Below, one piece after another: positions 24,014 through 35,753 of a DNA stretch of 64,000 nucleotides. The position numbers and the translations under genes were made by a program. The notes under the pieces were generated by a model. It searched no databases. It was not told where the DNA came from and saw only the letters and a program-made list of their open reading frames with translations. This DNA comes from Tragulus kanchil. Taxonomy: Eukaryota > Chordata > Mammalia > Artiodactyla > Tragulidae. The number at the start of each line of letters is the position of its first letter. Positions within the stretch are counted from its first letter, which is position 1. The stretch is taken from NCBI GenBank assembly GCA_022376925.1, contig JAIOJX010000025.1, positions 9,951,141-10,015,140 on the forward strand. Reading direction: 5' to 3'.

Positions 24014-24213
24014 CGTTGTTTAGTCACTAAGTCCTGTCAGACTCTTTGTGACTCCATGGACTGTAACATGCAAGGTTCATGGGGTTCCCAGGCAAGAATA
24101 CTGGAAAAGGTTACCATTTCCTTCTCCAGGGCACCTTCTTGATCCAGAGGTCAACCCTGAGTCTCTTGCATTGGCAGGCGAGTTCCTTAGCAACAAGCCA
24201 CCAGAGAAGCCCT
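24014..24213 (-). repeat. BovA SINE, inverted partner of 23782-23983
   Basis: Reverse-complement BovA: 'cgttgtttagtcactaagtc', 'gactccatggactgtaacat', 'gcaagaatactggaaaaggt', ending 'gccaccagagaagccc'. The two elements could pair as an RNA hairpin with a loop of about 30 bases. Confidence 0.87.
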
Positions 24214-24457
24214 AATATAAGCTTAGAAAGCATTAAAAAAATCGGATGTAAATATCAATGATTAGAAATATGGAAAATGCCTTCAAAAGTAAATAATATA
24301 TACATCTAAGCAGCTAGGGATTTTATTGTTGCAAAGTTTGGGTGTGGGAATCCATGATACATATTGTTGTTAATTAAAACATCTATTTATAAATGAACAG
24401 TGGAATACAACTGTTTGATGTGATTGGAACTTCTGAAAGTGTTAGGGACACTTTATG

Positions 24458-26676
24458 CATCTACATGTAAGAAAAGGCTTGATGCTCATATTAACTTTCA
24501 AATTACTTTTAGATTCCACATAAAGAGCAGAGAAAATTTTGTTCTCTGAAATATATTCCTTGCAGATCTGGGATAATATTGGTCAATTGTTATGTCTGAG
24601 ATAAGTGAATGGTTTATTTTCATACACAATAAGATTTAGCAGGAGAAAATATTTATACCAATGTGAGTATTTATTTTATAAGATGGTACCACTTTTGTAT
24701 TAGGTAGGAAAGTTTTCCTCATTACCATAGAAATCCAACCTGATTATTTTGGGACACATCAAAAGTTATGAACTTTTTGTTTCTTTTTAGTGGTATGTAG
24801 ATTTTTCAGCCATTCATAGAAAAAAAGAACTTTGGAAAGGAATCTGGGTATCAGATATGCCTTAATTTCTTTGTGATTCTATCAGGTCTTCAATATTAAC
24901 CTTGTTGATAAAGTCATAGTATTAAGAATATATACATATGTATATTTATAATTAAATTACATTGCTGTGCAGTTAAAACTAACAAAACATTGTAAAATTA
25001 CCTATACTTCAATTTTTAAAAATCTGATTGAAAGGCCCATCAAAGGTTTTTAAATTTTTCTTTGGTTCTAAAGATAATACTACACTTGAAGTATATAATT
25101 CACCTCCTCACTCTAGAAACAGTTAAACTAAACTGTGCATTTAATGCAGAAACAAATAATGTGACAGTGCTTACCTTACCTTGAAATGACAATGCTAGAG
25201 TCTTGTTTATTAAAATTGATTTTAAAATTCCTACCTGGCAAAGTTTAGATTATATATGGGGTCTGGTTATTCTGAACACAAAAATATATTCTTGATATTT
25301 TTAAGGTCATTCTGTTCAAAAATGGCATGTGCCATTAAAAAAACCATTTGTAGCAAATTATGGTCGAATTTATGACCACATTGGGGTCATGTCAACTACA
25401 AATTGGCACTTGCCAATTGCATTGTCAACAACTGAACAAGAAGGACACTTGCCGTCCACCACTGTGGAGACTGCACGCTGTGCTGTGACAGCTGCTGACT
25501 CTCAACACCCCCTGAGAGAGCTCAGGGTGGAAAGAGGCACTCTGTGCTCCAAAGGATCAGGTGGGACAGGTCTTGCATCTACATGTAAGAAAAGGCTTAT
25601 CTTTTTTTAAAGATTCCACATAAAGAGCAGAGAAAATTTTGTTCTCTGAAATATATTCCTTGCAGATCTGGGATAATATTGGTCAATTGTTATGTCTGAG
25701 ATAAGTGAATGGTTTATTTTCATACACAATAAGATTTAGCAGGAGAAAATATTTATACCAATGTGAGTATTTATTTTATAAGATGGTACCACTTTTGTAT
25801 TAGGTAGGAAAGTTTTCCTCATTACCATAGAAATCCAACCTGATTATTTTGGGACACATCAAAAGTTATGAACTTTTTGTTTCTTTTTAGTGGTATGTAG
25901 ATTTTTCAGCCATTCATAGAAAAAAAGAACTTTGGAAAGGAATCTGGGTATCAGATATGCCTTAATTTCTTTGTGATTCTATCAGGTCTTCAATATTAAC
26001 CTTGTTGATAAAGTCATAGTATTAAGAATATATACATATGTATATTTATAATTAAATTACATTGCTGTGCAGTTAAAACTAACAAAACATTGTAAAATTA
26101 CCTATACTTCAATTTTTAAAAATCTGATTGAAAGGCCCATCAAAGGTTTTTAAATTTTTCTTTGGTTCTAAAGATAATACTACACTTGAAGTATATAATT
26201 CACCTCCTCACTCTAGAAACAGTTAAACTAAACTGTGCATTTAATGCAGAAACAAATAATGTGACAGTGCTTACCTTACCTTGAAATGACAATGCTAGAG
26301 TCTTGTTTATTAAAATTGATTTTAAAATTCCTACCTGGCAAAGTTTAGATTATATATGGGGTCTGGTTATTCTGAACACAAAAATATATTCTTGATATTT
26401 TTAAGGTCATTCTGTTCAAAAATGGCATGTGCCATTAAAAAAAAACCATTTGTAGCAAATTATGGTCGAATTTATGACCACATTGGGGTCATGTCAACTA
26501 CAAATTGGCACTTGCCAATTGCATTGTCAACAACTGAACAAGAAGGACACTTGCCGTCCACCACTGTGGAGACTGCACGCTGTGCTGTGACAGCTGCTGA
26601 CTCTCAACACCCCCTGAGAGAGCTCAGGGTGGAAAGAGGCACTCTGTGCTCCAAAGGATCAGGTGGGACAGGTCTT
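24458..26676. repeat. Tandem duplication 8 (unit about 1.10 kb)
   Basis: Copy A is 24458-25573 and copy B is about 25574-26676. The offset is 1117 at the start and 1100 after 17 bases are lost in the noisy head of copy B ('ggcttatctttttttaaag' replaces a longer AT-rich stretch). Later one A run differs by two bases, which changes the predicted frames and shows that neither frame is under coding constraint. Confidence 0.94.
25328..25573. other. Segment with short inverted repeats, bordering an LTR-like element
   Basis: Contains compact palindromes such as 'aattggcacttgccaatt' and 'tggtcgaatttatgacca'. A 93-residue open frame runs through it, but the duplicate at 26428-26676 has a frame-changing A-run difference upstream, so I do not call a gene. 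The right end carries the beginning of the LTR-like sequence seen in full after 26590. Confidence 0.35.
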
Positions 26677-27265
26677 TAGACAGGCAGGTCTTTTTAGGAA
26701 TAGATTTTATGATCTCAATCCTTGCATGTCCTCATACCTAGAAAAGCACTAAATGCCCTTCATGGTAACGTCAGATCCTAATGACTAACCAAAAACCCCC
26801 TTTGTAAAATGAGTATTTTTTGTTTGCTTATTTGTTTTTTAAATTTTGGCCTCTTTTCTTTTTTAAAAAATTTATTTATTTTGATCCATCTTTATTCTTT
26901 GGCCTGTGAGGGCCTCCCATTGCAGTGGTCTCTCTCATTGCAGAGCACTGGATCTGGGTGCATATGCTCCAGAGAGCTGGCTCGTAATTGGACACACCGG
27001 CCCAGCTGCTCTGTCGCACCTGGGATCTTCCCAGGCCAGGGATCCAACTGGTGTCCCTTGCACTTGCAAGGCAGACTCTTTACCTACTAGACCACCAGGG
27101 AAGCTCTAAAATGAGTATTTTAAAATGAGTGAGACCCCCGTCCATCAAAACCTGATACATTGATTTTCCTCCTACTGCCTCTTTGGAGCAGTCTCTTAGA
27201 GCTACCTGGGATGCTCCCTTCTGGGCTGCAGTCCTTATTGTGCCCCAAATAAAAGTTAATCTTCA
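26590..27265 (+). repeat. LTR-like element interrupted by a SINE
   Basis: The left part runs from about 26590 ('gacagctgctgactctcaac', 'gggtggaaagaggcactctg') to 26805. The right part, from 27122, has 'gctgcagtccttattgtgcc' and a polyadenylation signal AATAAA at 27248-27253. The organisation resembles a solitary ruminant endogenous-retrovirus LTR. I am not certain of the family or of its exact ends. No internal viral gene is present. Confidence 0.45.
26820..27107 (-). repeat. CHR-like tRNA-derived SINE with 14-base TSD, inserted in LTR-like DNA
   Basis: Reverse complement of the CHR-like family: 'aattttggcctcttttcttt', 'gatccatctttattctttgg', 'gggcctcccattgcagtggt', 'aattggacacaccggcccag', ending 'gaccaccagggaagctc'. 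'aaaatgagtatttt' occurs at 26806-26819 and again at 27108-27121. Confidence 0.9.
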
Positions 27266-27479
27266 AAACAGCCAAAATGTATAGCAGAAACTGACACAAC
27301 ATGGTAAAGCATTCCAATAAAAAACGGCCGTTGAACCCACCTTCTGTATAGATACTTTCATTAAAAAATTCACATAAATGTGAATAATGTGAATTTTTAA
27401 AAATTCACCTTATACACAATTAAATAAAGTTTGAATTTTTGGAATTATGTGGTTTTGAAAACAAATAGCGATGGCAACA

Positions 27480-27665
27480 ATAGTTATCACTTACTGAATT
27501 TAATGTATATATTAGATAGATTTATTTAAAATATATTAAATTCCACAACCTGTAGGGTTGATTCTGCTCTTCTAGACAAGGCACATGTTGGCTAAGCAGC
27601 CTGTCTGGAGTGACACAGCCAGTGAGGAGTGGAGGTGGAAGCACGCCCAGCAGGGCTGGCCCTCT
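27480..27665 (+). repeat. MIR-like remnant
   Basis: 'aacctgtagggttgattctg', 'agtgacacagccagtgagga' and 'gtggaggtggaagcacgccc' follow the MIR 3' half. Old and weak. Confidence 0.5.
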
Positions 27666-28469
27666 GGAATGGTTCTCACTTTGAGAGATGATTATAGTTT
27701 ATAGTAAGTGACACTATATTCTCTGTCCAGTCTGGAGTTGAAGAAACTAGAGGCATGTGAAGTTTTTCCTTTACTTTATGGTCTGTATATTTATGCACAT
27801 ATTTAAGTTCCATTAGAACAGAAATAGTTTAAATCTGCTTGGTGTGTGTGTGTAGGGGGGTGAGCTTAAATAACTTTTTCCTTTAAGAGTGCCCATATAT
27901 TACTCTCTTTTGAGACACACTATGCTGGTCCCATCCAAGTTCAATATCCTATGAGTATGATTTCGTTGGCTGTGGGTTTTGGTCTTTGGTCTTATAGGAA
28001 CCAGTTCAAATGACTTCGGTAGAGGTTGCGTAATCCTACGCTAGTAGGAAAGAGGCTCTTTATCCACCAGAGACTGGGTTTATTAAACCCATCCACACCC
28101 TGTGGTGTGTTTTTATGCACCCTCCCTTTGTCTTCTAAAGGAAGTTTCTGCATGTGGGAGAAGGGTGTAAAGGAAAACAAAACCCTGGACTCTGTTTGTA
28201 TGACGAATACAGCTGAGACACAGAAACATCTGCTGGGTTTAAGGACACCAGCTGTTGACCATGCAGAGCAATCACATACAGTGCTGTTGGTCAGGAAATT
28301 AAGAAAGCCATGGTGTCAGTGGATCACGCTGTGAAGAATCTTGGAAAGACTAAATATTGCTGTGCACACTGACATTTGACCAACACAAAGGGCTTAAATA
28401 AAATATACTTATTTCAAGACAATTTCCTCCTCAGTCCCTCTATTTTTATCACTGATTTTAGCCAAGTAA
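27666..28469. other. Unassigned spacer
   Basis: A short GT run near 27841 and a 102-residue frame (28026-28334) without recognisable domain. I do not call a gene. Confidence 0.4.
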
Positions 28470-30625
28470 TTTTGCATCATTCTCAAAAAGGAGTGAGCAG
28501 ACTGCTGTGTAAAAACCCTAACCTGGGGTTTTATGAAACCCCTAAGAAAGAGGGGTTTTATATCTTTAATTCATCAGTGCTTTGCTTCACATCCCCAAAG
28601 AAGCTTTTCTGATATTTCACATCAGAACACACTTTTGACACTGACGTAACTTTTTTCACGAATGGCTGTGGATCATCCGTTCCTACTTTCTTTTCATCTG
28701 TAGCCCTGATTAATGACAACCCAAAGTCTAAATTGCAAAAAATCCCCACCTATGCACCTGTTTATTCTAGGGACTTATCAATAGTATTTTTGTAATACTG
28801 TATTGACAAAATACTGATATCCTTGAAGACTTGTCCTAAAATGGGCCACATGGTAAATCACATTGGACTGATGACTCAGAGTGGAATAAGTCTTATGACT
28901 CCTTGAAATATGAAAGCCTTACACTTTATAAAACAAAGGAATGATTCTGAATTTATTTTGATGTGTTATTTGCATTTAAGTACAAATACCTATAGAAGAG
29001 AAAATTATTATAATTGAACAACTTCACAGAACTTTAAGCTTCTTAGAAGCTCTGGAAAGGGCGAAAATATAATAGATTACAGAAGGAATTCTCTAATCAA
29101 AAAGAAATACTTTTTTATGTGTCCTGCACATTTGGGTAGAAATACTAAACTCTGATATCTAATGCTTTTATCCATTTGGAGGAATGCTGATCAGTGTAAC
29201 AGTCCTGGTCCCTCAGCCCACCCTTCTTTCTCCCAGCAAAGTAAAAGGGACTGCCCGGTTGCCAGGCATATGGCATTGGTGCACTGCTTCCTGGTTTGAT
29301 GGGGTTGATCTCTTAAATTCTTGCAAACGGGGACCCTTTAATTAATTTATTTATTTTATCTCTCCTCCTCACTCCATAAGATTCTGAGATAGGCAATAAC
29401 TTGAGTAAGTTAGGTTTCTTAATTCAGATTTCAGAATCTCCTTTGGGTTAGTTTCCCAAACCAAATCAGTCACGTTGCCTCACCAAGTGACCTCCTCAAG
29501 CTTAATATGTGTAAGATGAGAGCGTGGGTCTTTATCAGCATACTCTTTTGCATCATTCTCAAAAGGAGTGAGCAGACTGCTGTGTAAAACCCTAACCTGG
29601 GGTTTTATGAAACCCCTAAGAAAGAGGGGTTTTATATCTTTAATTCATCAGTGCTTTGCTTCACATCCCCAAAGAAGCTTTTCTGATATTTCACATCAGA
29701 ACACACTTTTGACACTGACGTAACTTTTTTCACGAATGGCTGTGGATCATCCGTTCCTACTTTCTTTTCATCTGTAGCCCTGATTAATGACAACCCAAAG
29801 TCTAAATTGCAAAAAATCCCCACCTATGCACCTGTTTATTCTAGGGACTTATCAATAGTATTTTTGTAATACTGTATTGACAAAATACTGATATCCTTGA
29901 AGACTTGTCCTAAAATGGGCCACATGGTAAATCACATTGGACTGATGACTCAGAGTGGAATAAGTCTTATGACTCCTTGAAATATGAAAGCCTTACACTT
30001 TATAAAACAAAGGAATGATTCTGAATTTATTTTGATGTGTTATTTGCATTTAAGTACAAATACCTATAGAAGAGAAAATTATTATAATTGAACAACTTCA
30101 CAGAACTTTAAGCTTCTTAGAAGCTCTGGAAAGGGCGAAAATATAATAGATTACAGAAGGAATTCTCTAATCAAAAAGAAATACTTTTTTATGTGTCCTG
30201 CACATTTGGGTAGAAATACTAAACTCTGATATCTAATGCTTTTATCCATTTGGAGGAATGCTGATCAGTGTAACAGTCCTGGTCCCTCAGCCCACCCTTC
30301 TTTCTCCCAGCAAAGTAAAAGGGACTGCCCGGTTGCCAGGCATATGGCATTGGTGCACTGCTTCCTGGTTTGATGGGGTTGATCTCTTAAATTCTTGCAA
30401 ACGGGGACCCTTTAATTAATTTATTTATTTTATCTCTCCTCCTCACTCCATAAGATTCTGAGATAGGCAATAACTTGAGTAAGTTAGGTTTCTTAATTCA
30501 GATTTCAGAATCTCCTTTGGGTTAGTTTCCCAAACCAAATCAGTCACGTTGCCTCACCAAGTGACCTCCTCAAGCTTAATATGTGTAAGATGAGAGCGTG
30601 GGTCTTTATCAGCAGACTCTTTTGG
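28470..30625. repeat. Tandem duplication 9 (unit about 1.07 kb)
   Basis: Copy A is 28470-29550 and copy B is about 29546-30625, offset 1076 falling to 1074 because two A runs are one base shorter in copy B. Copy A ends 'cagcatactcttttgcatc' where the true continuation reads 'cagcagactcttttggctt'. The duplicated DNA contains a small perfect hairpin ('ggggttttatgaaacccc' at 28526-28543) and no nameable repeat. Confidence 0.95.
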
Positions 30626-30855
30626 CTTATCTCACAATGGGCACAGAACCTGAGTCGATGAGAAGAATGCTCTTGATCAGGCAGCCTGTGCCTCCATCCT
30701 GGAGTATTTGTGTCATTCATTGGGAACTTGGTGAAACAGAAACCAGGGCATGTTATTCTCAGACAAAAGCACATATAGAGAACCAGGGAAGGGTCAGGGC
30801 TTTGGGCCTTGGGTTTTGGTTAGGAGACTCTTTATGCCTTTAATGTGGAAAACAT

Positions 30856-30935
30856 TTGTTGCTGTTGTTGTTTTAGTTGCTAAGTCTTTTGTGACCAGGC
30901 TCCTCTGTCCATGGGGATTTCGCAGGCAAGCATAC
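30856..30935 (-). repeat. BovA/BovB 3' end fragment
   Basis: 'gttgctgttgttgttttagt', 'tgctaagtcttttgtgacca', 'ggctcctctgtccatgggga' is an internally deleted reverse-complement BovA or BovB end. Confidence 0.65.
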
Positions 30936-33900
30936 AGGACAGCAAACTATACATGGCGTGTAGCTGGGTTTTCAGGTGGTTTTAGGATGTAGGTATAAGC
31001 CTTATGAGATTCTCCCCGTGAAACATCATTGCAGCTTATGGTAAGTGACATGTTTTTAGAGGCGACTTTTGCCTCATTGTATACAGAGGTGGTGAGCCTT
31101 AAGATATTAGAAAAGGCATAAGACTTTGCAAACAGAGATGGGTTTTAAGAGTTTCAGCACAGAAAACATCAACTAAGCAGCCAGGGATAGCCTGCAAAAA
31201 TATGCAAGAACCATGGAAACCTTAGCCAGGATTTAAACTTGGTTTTAAGTGCTGTATATGCAACTTTCCATAAAAAGGCATGGCTTATATAAAGAGAGTT
31301 TTCATGCACAGGCATTTAGGGGCAGAGCCATTGGTGGCTGTTTTTCAGTCATATATTCAGGTCACTTTTAGTGCCAGCTCTAGGTGGGAGGCGCTGTTTC
31401 CTGCTACTCTGACTTGCCTTTGGAGCCAAGAGAAGAAACAAGGCAAGAGTCACCTGGGAAATCAGGAGACCTATAGTGACCACAGAATCACTCCCTTCTC
31501 TGGCATCCTGCCTCGCTCTGGATTGTTACTTACATAAGCTCTAACCACATCAGGAGATTTTTCAAGACCCAAACATGACTCTCTCAAATAAGGGTGATAT
31601 ATTTTATTACCAACTCAAAAAAAGAAAAAATCTTTATCATAATTTAGAGATTTAATCCATTTTAGTTTCCTGGTGGCAAGATCTCCACCGCCCATCAGAG
31701 CTCCTGGGACACATGCCATGGAACTGGGCTTGGAATGAGGGGGGCAAGACTTCAATGAAGATCAGAGCAACAGAGTCCTGATCTCAGGTTTCATCTTCAT
31801 TATTTAATTTTCTTTTACCTAAAATGCCTTACATTCTGTCAATATGTGAAACCATCAACTATTTTTATGCCTTAAACAAAAATCAGAATTGGGCAAACAA
31901 GTTGCATAATAGAATTAACAGCTTATAGCTTCCTGTTTTTTTTTTTTTTTTCATTATTATTTTGGCCCTTTTATTAAGAAACAGACCCACGATTACGTTG
32001 CTGTTTCCAGAATCTTGATTTACAGCTTAGAGGGAGGTGTGCATTAACATTTGGAATGGAATTCTTTCTTTTGTGATGTGGCTGAATTTATTCCATGTCT
32101 GCAAACAATAACTTAATTAAGTCCCCAAAGTGCCTTTGGGTGAAAGAGGACAAGACTTAATGAATTTTGAGGCATTGCAGAATAACAAAAGAATTTTAGG
32201 GCATTGTTTCCCAGCTACAAGGAGGGCCTGTTGGTGTATTCGACTTTGAGGGGCCCTAACAATAGTGGTGCTATTCCACTCCAGAGTTTCCAGTCCTGAG
32301 TTTTGTTAGCTGGGACACCAAAGCGAAAAGGCACTAATGACCTGTGCCATCTGGCTTGTCAACAACTGGCTCCGGGGAAATGTGAAGAAATGCAGTCATG
32401 ATGCATGTATCTTGGCTCTATGATTCATTGTGATATATTTTCCCAGTGTTTCCATGGTTAGTCAAGATCCAGATCTGCTGTGTCCTCTTGAATGTGTCAT
32501 TTCTGTGAAGGTTTTAGCTGAAGATCACTGTGCAGTTCATTCGAGTAGAAGCTCCTTTTCATATAAAACAAGTGATGTCTTTTCTGTAATTTGGAGGGCT
32601 ATTTGAAAATGAGCTACTTAACAACATTTCATAAAGTCCCACCATGGTGAAGGTACTGTTTGGATTTATACTAGAAAAGTAGGAATAGGCTGAAGTAGCT
32701 TGTCTATTTTTCACTTTCTAAATTGTACTCAAGTTTTGGTTGGACTGGGATTGATAGTCACTGCCTTCTAGATATCTAAAAGCACTCTGAGAATTCACCT
32801 TTCTTTTGAAAATCACTATCATCCTTGGGCTGGAATGATTCTAATCAGAAGATTGGAGATATTCCTAAACTCTTAAACACTTCTTTAAAATTTTTTTAGA
32901 AATAGACTGAATCAAAAACTGTCCATAGCTCCTTCTAGATTTCTTTTGCTGGGTCCTTCTTTACTAAACTGCCTTTAAATTTGGGGGTTTTCAAGAGGAA
33001 GATACTCACTTCATATTTCACTATGAAGAGTTAGAGGAACAGACAGCGTAAGCTACTTGCCCAAGGTCACACAGCTATTAAGAAACAGAAGTGAGATTTG
33101 AATTGAGGTGTTATGAGGTTCGAGAATCTTTGTTGCTATCATTTCCCAGACACAGTCTAGACCCTTTTGAAAGATTTTTAATCACCAAGTTTGACTAGGG
33201 CAGGGGATCTGCTTTTTAAACAAACCACCCAAAAATGAGGTGATTTTCCTCACCAGGAAAGTTCAGAAAACTTACTCCAGTGTATAAATGCAAATGTATG
33301 TACTGCAGAAAATTCTAACAATGTTTGTTTTGCTTAGAAATGAAGATAAACCTATGCATACTGTATATATGTTCTGTTTTGGGTTCCAGATTCTTACACA
33401 GTTCTTTCTTATGAATAAGCTGGGAAAAATTGTTTTTCATAACAATTCAGGAAAATAACCCGAGGCTAATAAAAATGGACTAATCGAAATTAGGCAGTAG
33501 GTCTGAAAAAAACTGGCCAGGACAGCTTTGTAAGAAATCACTGAAAAAGGATAGACATTTTTTCTTTGTTTAGAAGCTTCTGTGACCTGACGGGTTGAGC
33601 CAAGAACAGGAAATCTGAGTCTCTGTTTTCTTCCAGGACTCTCTTTGGCCCACTGGATACACAGGAAGTGGTAAAGAGCTGTATGGCGGCTCTGGAGGAA
33701 TTGAAAGTTCTTGGGCAAATCAATCAGACCTGGCTCCCCGCATCAGCAAGCCAGGATAATAATCCTGGCTAAAGTTATTTGAATCCCATCTGGATTTACT
33801 TACTGGCAAGTGTAAAGTATTTTCAAAATACCAAATAGAATATAGGGCATCCAAGCAGCTTCAGTTTCAGTGGCCCCATCCTTCCCCTCTTCCTCTTCAA

Positions 33901-34245
33901 TGTATGCTGCTCACTGGGATGGGATATCCTGCAGTAAAACCCCCAGTCCCTGGGCTCCCACGCCAATGCTTGACACACTCCTTATATGCTTGTGCAGCTG
34001 CTGCCGCCCAAGCCCTGCCTTTGGGCCACCTACTCTCTGTTTACTTCCAACAACTTCTTTGGCAATCCTAAAGAAAATTTTGTTTTCAACCTTCTTGATA
34101 TCAGAATAATAACATACAGATATTCTGAAAATTCCAGAAATTATGATGACCACTGAAACATTTAACTTTCCCAGTACACAATTTTGGAAACTATTCCCCT
34201 GCCCTCCCCTCTCCCCAAGGACTATCAGACCTTGCTAATTAGCAT
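30936..34245. other. Longest stretch without recent repeats
   Basis: I find only a T run at about 31938-31955 and a MIR-like piece at 33015-33120. Frames of 61-93 residues exist but lack domain signatures. There is no duplication here. It could hold conserved noncoding DNA, but that cannot be judged from one sequence. Confidence 0.4.
33015..33120 (+). repeat. MIR-like remnant
   Basis: 'cttgcccaaggtcacacagc' followed by 'tattaagaaacagaagtgag' is the conserved MIR core region. Confidence 0.7.
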
Positions 34246-34399
34246 AGGTAAGGCTCCTCTGTCCATGGACTTCTCCAGGCAAGAATATTGGAGTGGGTTG
34301 CCATTTCCTTCTCCTGGGATCTTCCTGTCCCAGGGATTGAACCCAGGTCTCCTGCATTGCAGGCAAATTCTTTATTGTCTGAGCCACTAGGGAAGCCCT
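34246..34399 (-). repeat. BovA SINE, truncated
   Basis: Reverse-complement BovA: 'aggctcctctgtccatggac', 'caagaatattggagtgggtt', 'gattgaacccaggtctcctg', 'gagccactagggaagccct'. The tail half is missing on the left. It is relatively well conserved. Confidence 0.88.
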
Positions 34400-35753
34400 G
34401 AGAAATTGGCGTGCCGCTCTATTTTAATTTTAATTTTGGTGGACATTATACATCTCGTAGCTGACCACAAAGCCCTCTTTGTGCTGACTGCTAGGAGAGT
34501 CAGGGCTATGTGTGTGGCTTACAAGGGCACTTGACACACATTTATTTGGCATAAATACTTCAATCCTAGCTTCATCTTTTATTTCCTACTTTGTATTTCC
34601 TTCTTCTCATTCAATTAATATTAACATTGTCTTTTAATGTGTCTTCAAGTTGCATTAAACACTTTCAGGCATAACTAGCATGATTGAGGAAGAATCTATT
34701 TTAGAAACTTCCTTGGCAAATCCTTGCATCTCTCCCTCAGAATTCTGGGCATAAGTATCTGTCTTTTTCTTAGTAAGTGTTTTTTTTTCAAAATGTAGCA
34801 CAAAAATTATTATTTCTTTGAGTATGTAGTATATCTGAGAAAAACTCTGTGCATCTGTAATACATTTCCTCAGATTTGGTCTTTTGGGGTTATCTAAAAC
34901 CTTTTACATGGAATTTCTCAGGTTGAGAGATTAAAAAGTTGATTTGTCTTCTCTGGGAGCACTTTGACACAGCAGAAGAGCAAAGGTAAAGAAACACTGA
35001 CTATTTTGAAAAAGCAAGTGAATACAGGTTGAGGAAAATTCTACTTTATGAAGTTCCTCTATTTCATTGCCTTATTCTCAGAGTCTGTTCACTATTTGGA
35101 AAAATTCAGAACCTGGCAAAATAAGAGCATTCATTCTCCCCCAGGCTGTAAGCCAAATCAAACCATTCTTTTTAATTACAGGTGAATAATAACACCTTTA
35201 AATTTCTTACCAATAACGTCAGCCTCCTTTTGCTTTTTTGACTGAGGGAAGGTGATGAATGAAAACCTTTTAATTCAGCACAGCTGGATGTCTTTTGTTG
35301 CACTTCCTCTCAAAGGTTGCTGTGCAGATCTGGCCTATTTTGTCAGATGTGCTAAAAACAACCTGCCTGACTGGAGGTGGAAACAGCCTTCAAACAGAAG
35401 ACATTTGCGTGATTGAATACCCTGTCGGGCCAGCAGCTGTGGCCGTCAATGAACGAGGTGGAAGATATGCCATTTGTTTGAGCCCGTGTGCTTGTGTGAA
35501 GAGGTGTTTCTTGATCTGATGGTTCTCCCAAGACTAGAGAAGGCTGTTTAGTCAACCTTTGGAGCTGGTATGAAAGTGACTTTAGAACTGCTGCCAGTTT
35601 TGAGGCTGCCCTGTAAAATAGAGGGCTGACTGCTTTGACCTGCAGTCTTTGTTCCAGTGTGGATTCAGAATGTTCAGTAATCCAAGCCTTCCTTGAGAAG
35701 GTCTGTAAGCAGTAGGACTTGGTGACGTCTGGATAAGGAGTTGACTTGCTGCA
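34400..35753. other. Unassigned spacer
   Basis: No nameable repeat. A 74-residue frame at 35295-35519 has no recognisable domain. Confidence 0.4.

Noticed and set aside
25329..26679. 93- and 107-residue ORFs near the LTR-like element
   Set aside because: The copies differ by two bases in an A run that changes the upstream frame, and the 3' part belongs to a repeat.
28026..28334. 102-residue ORF as a possible exon or gene
   Set aside because: No domain, splice context or similarity I recognise; length is within chance for this amount of sequence.
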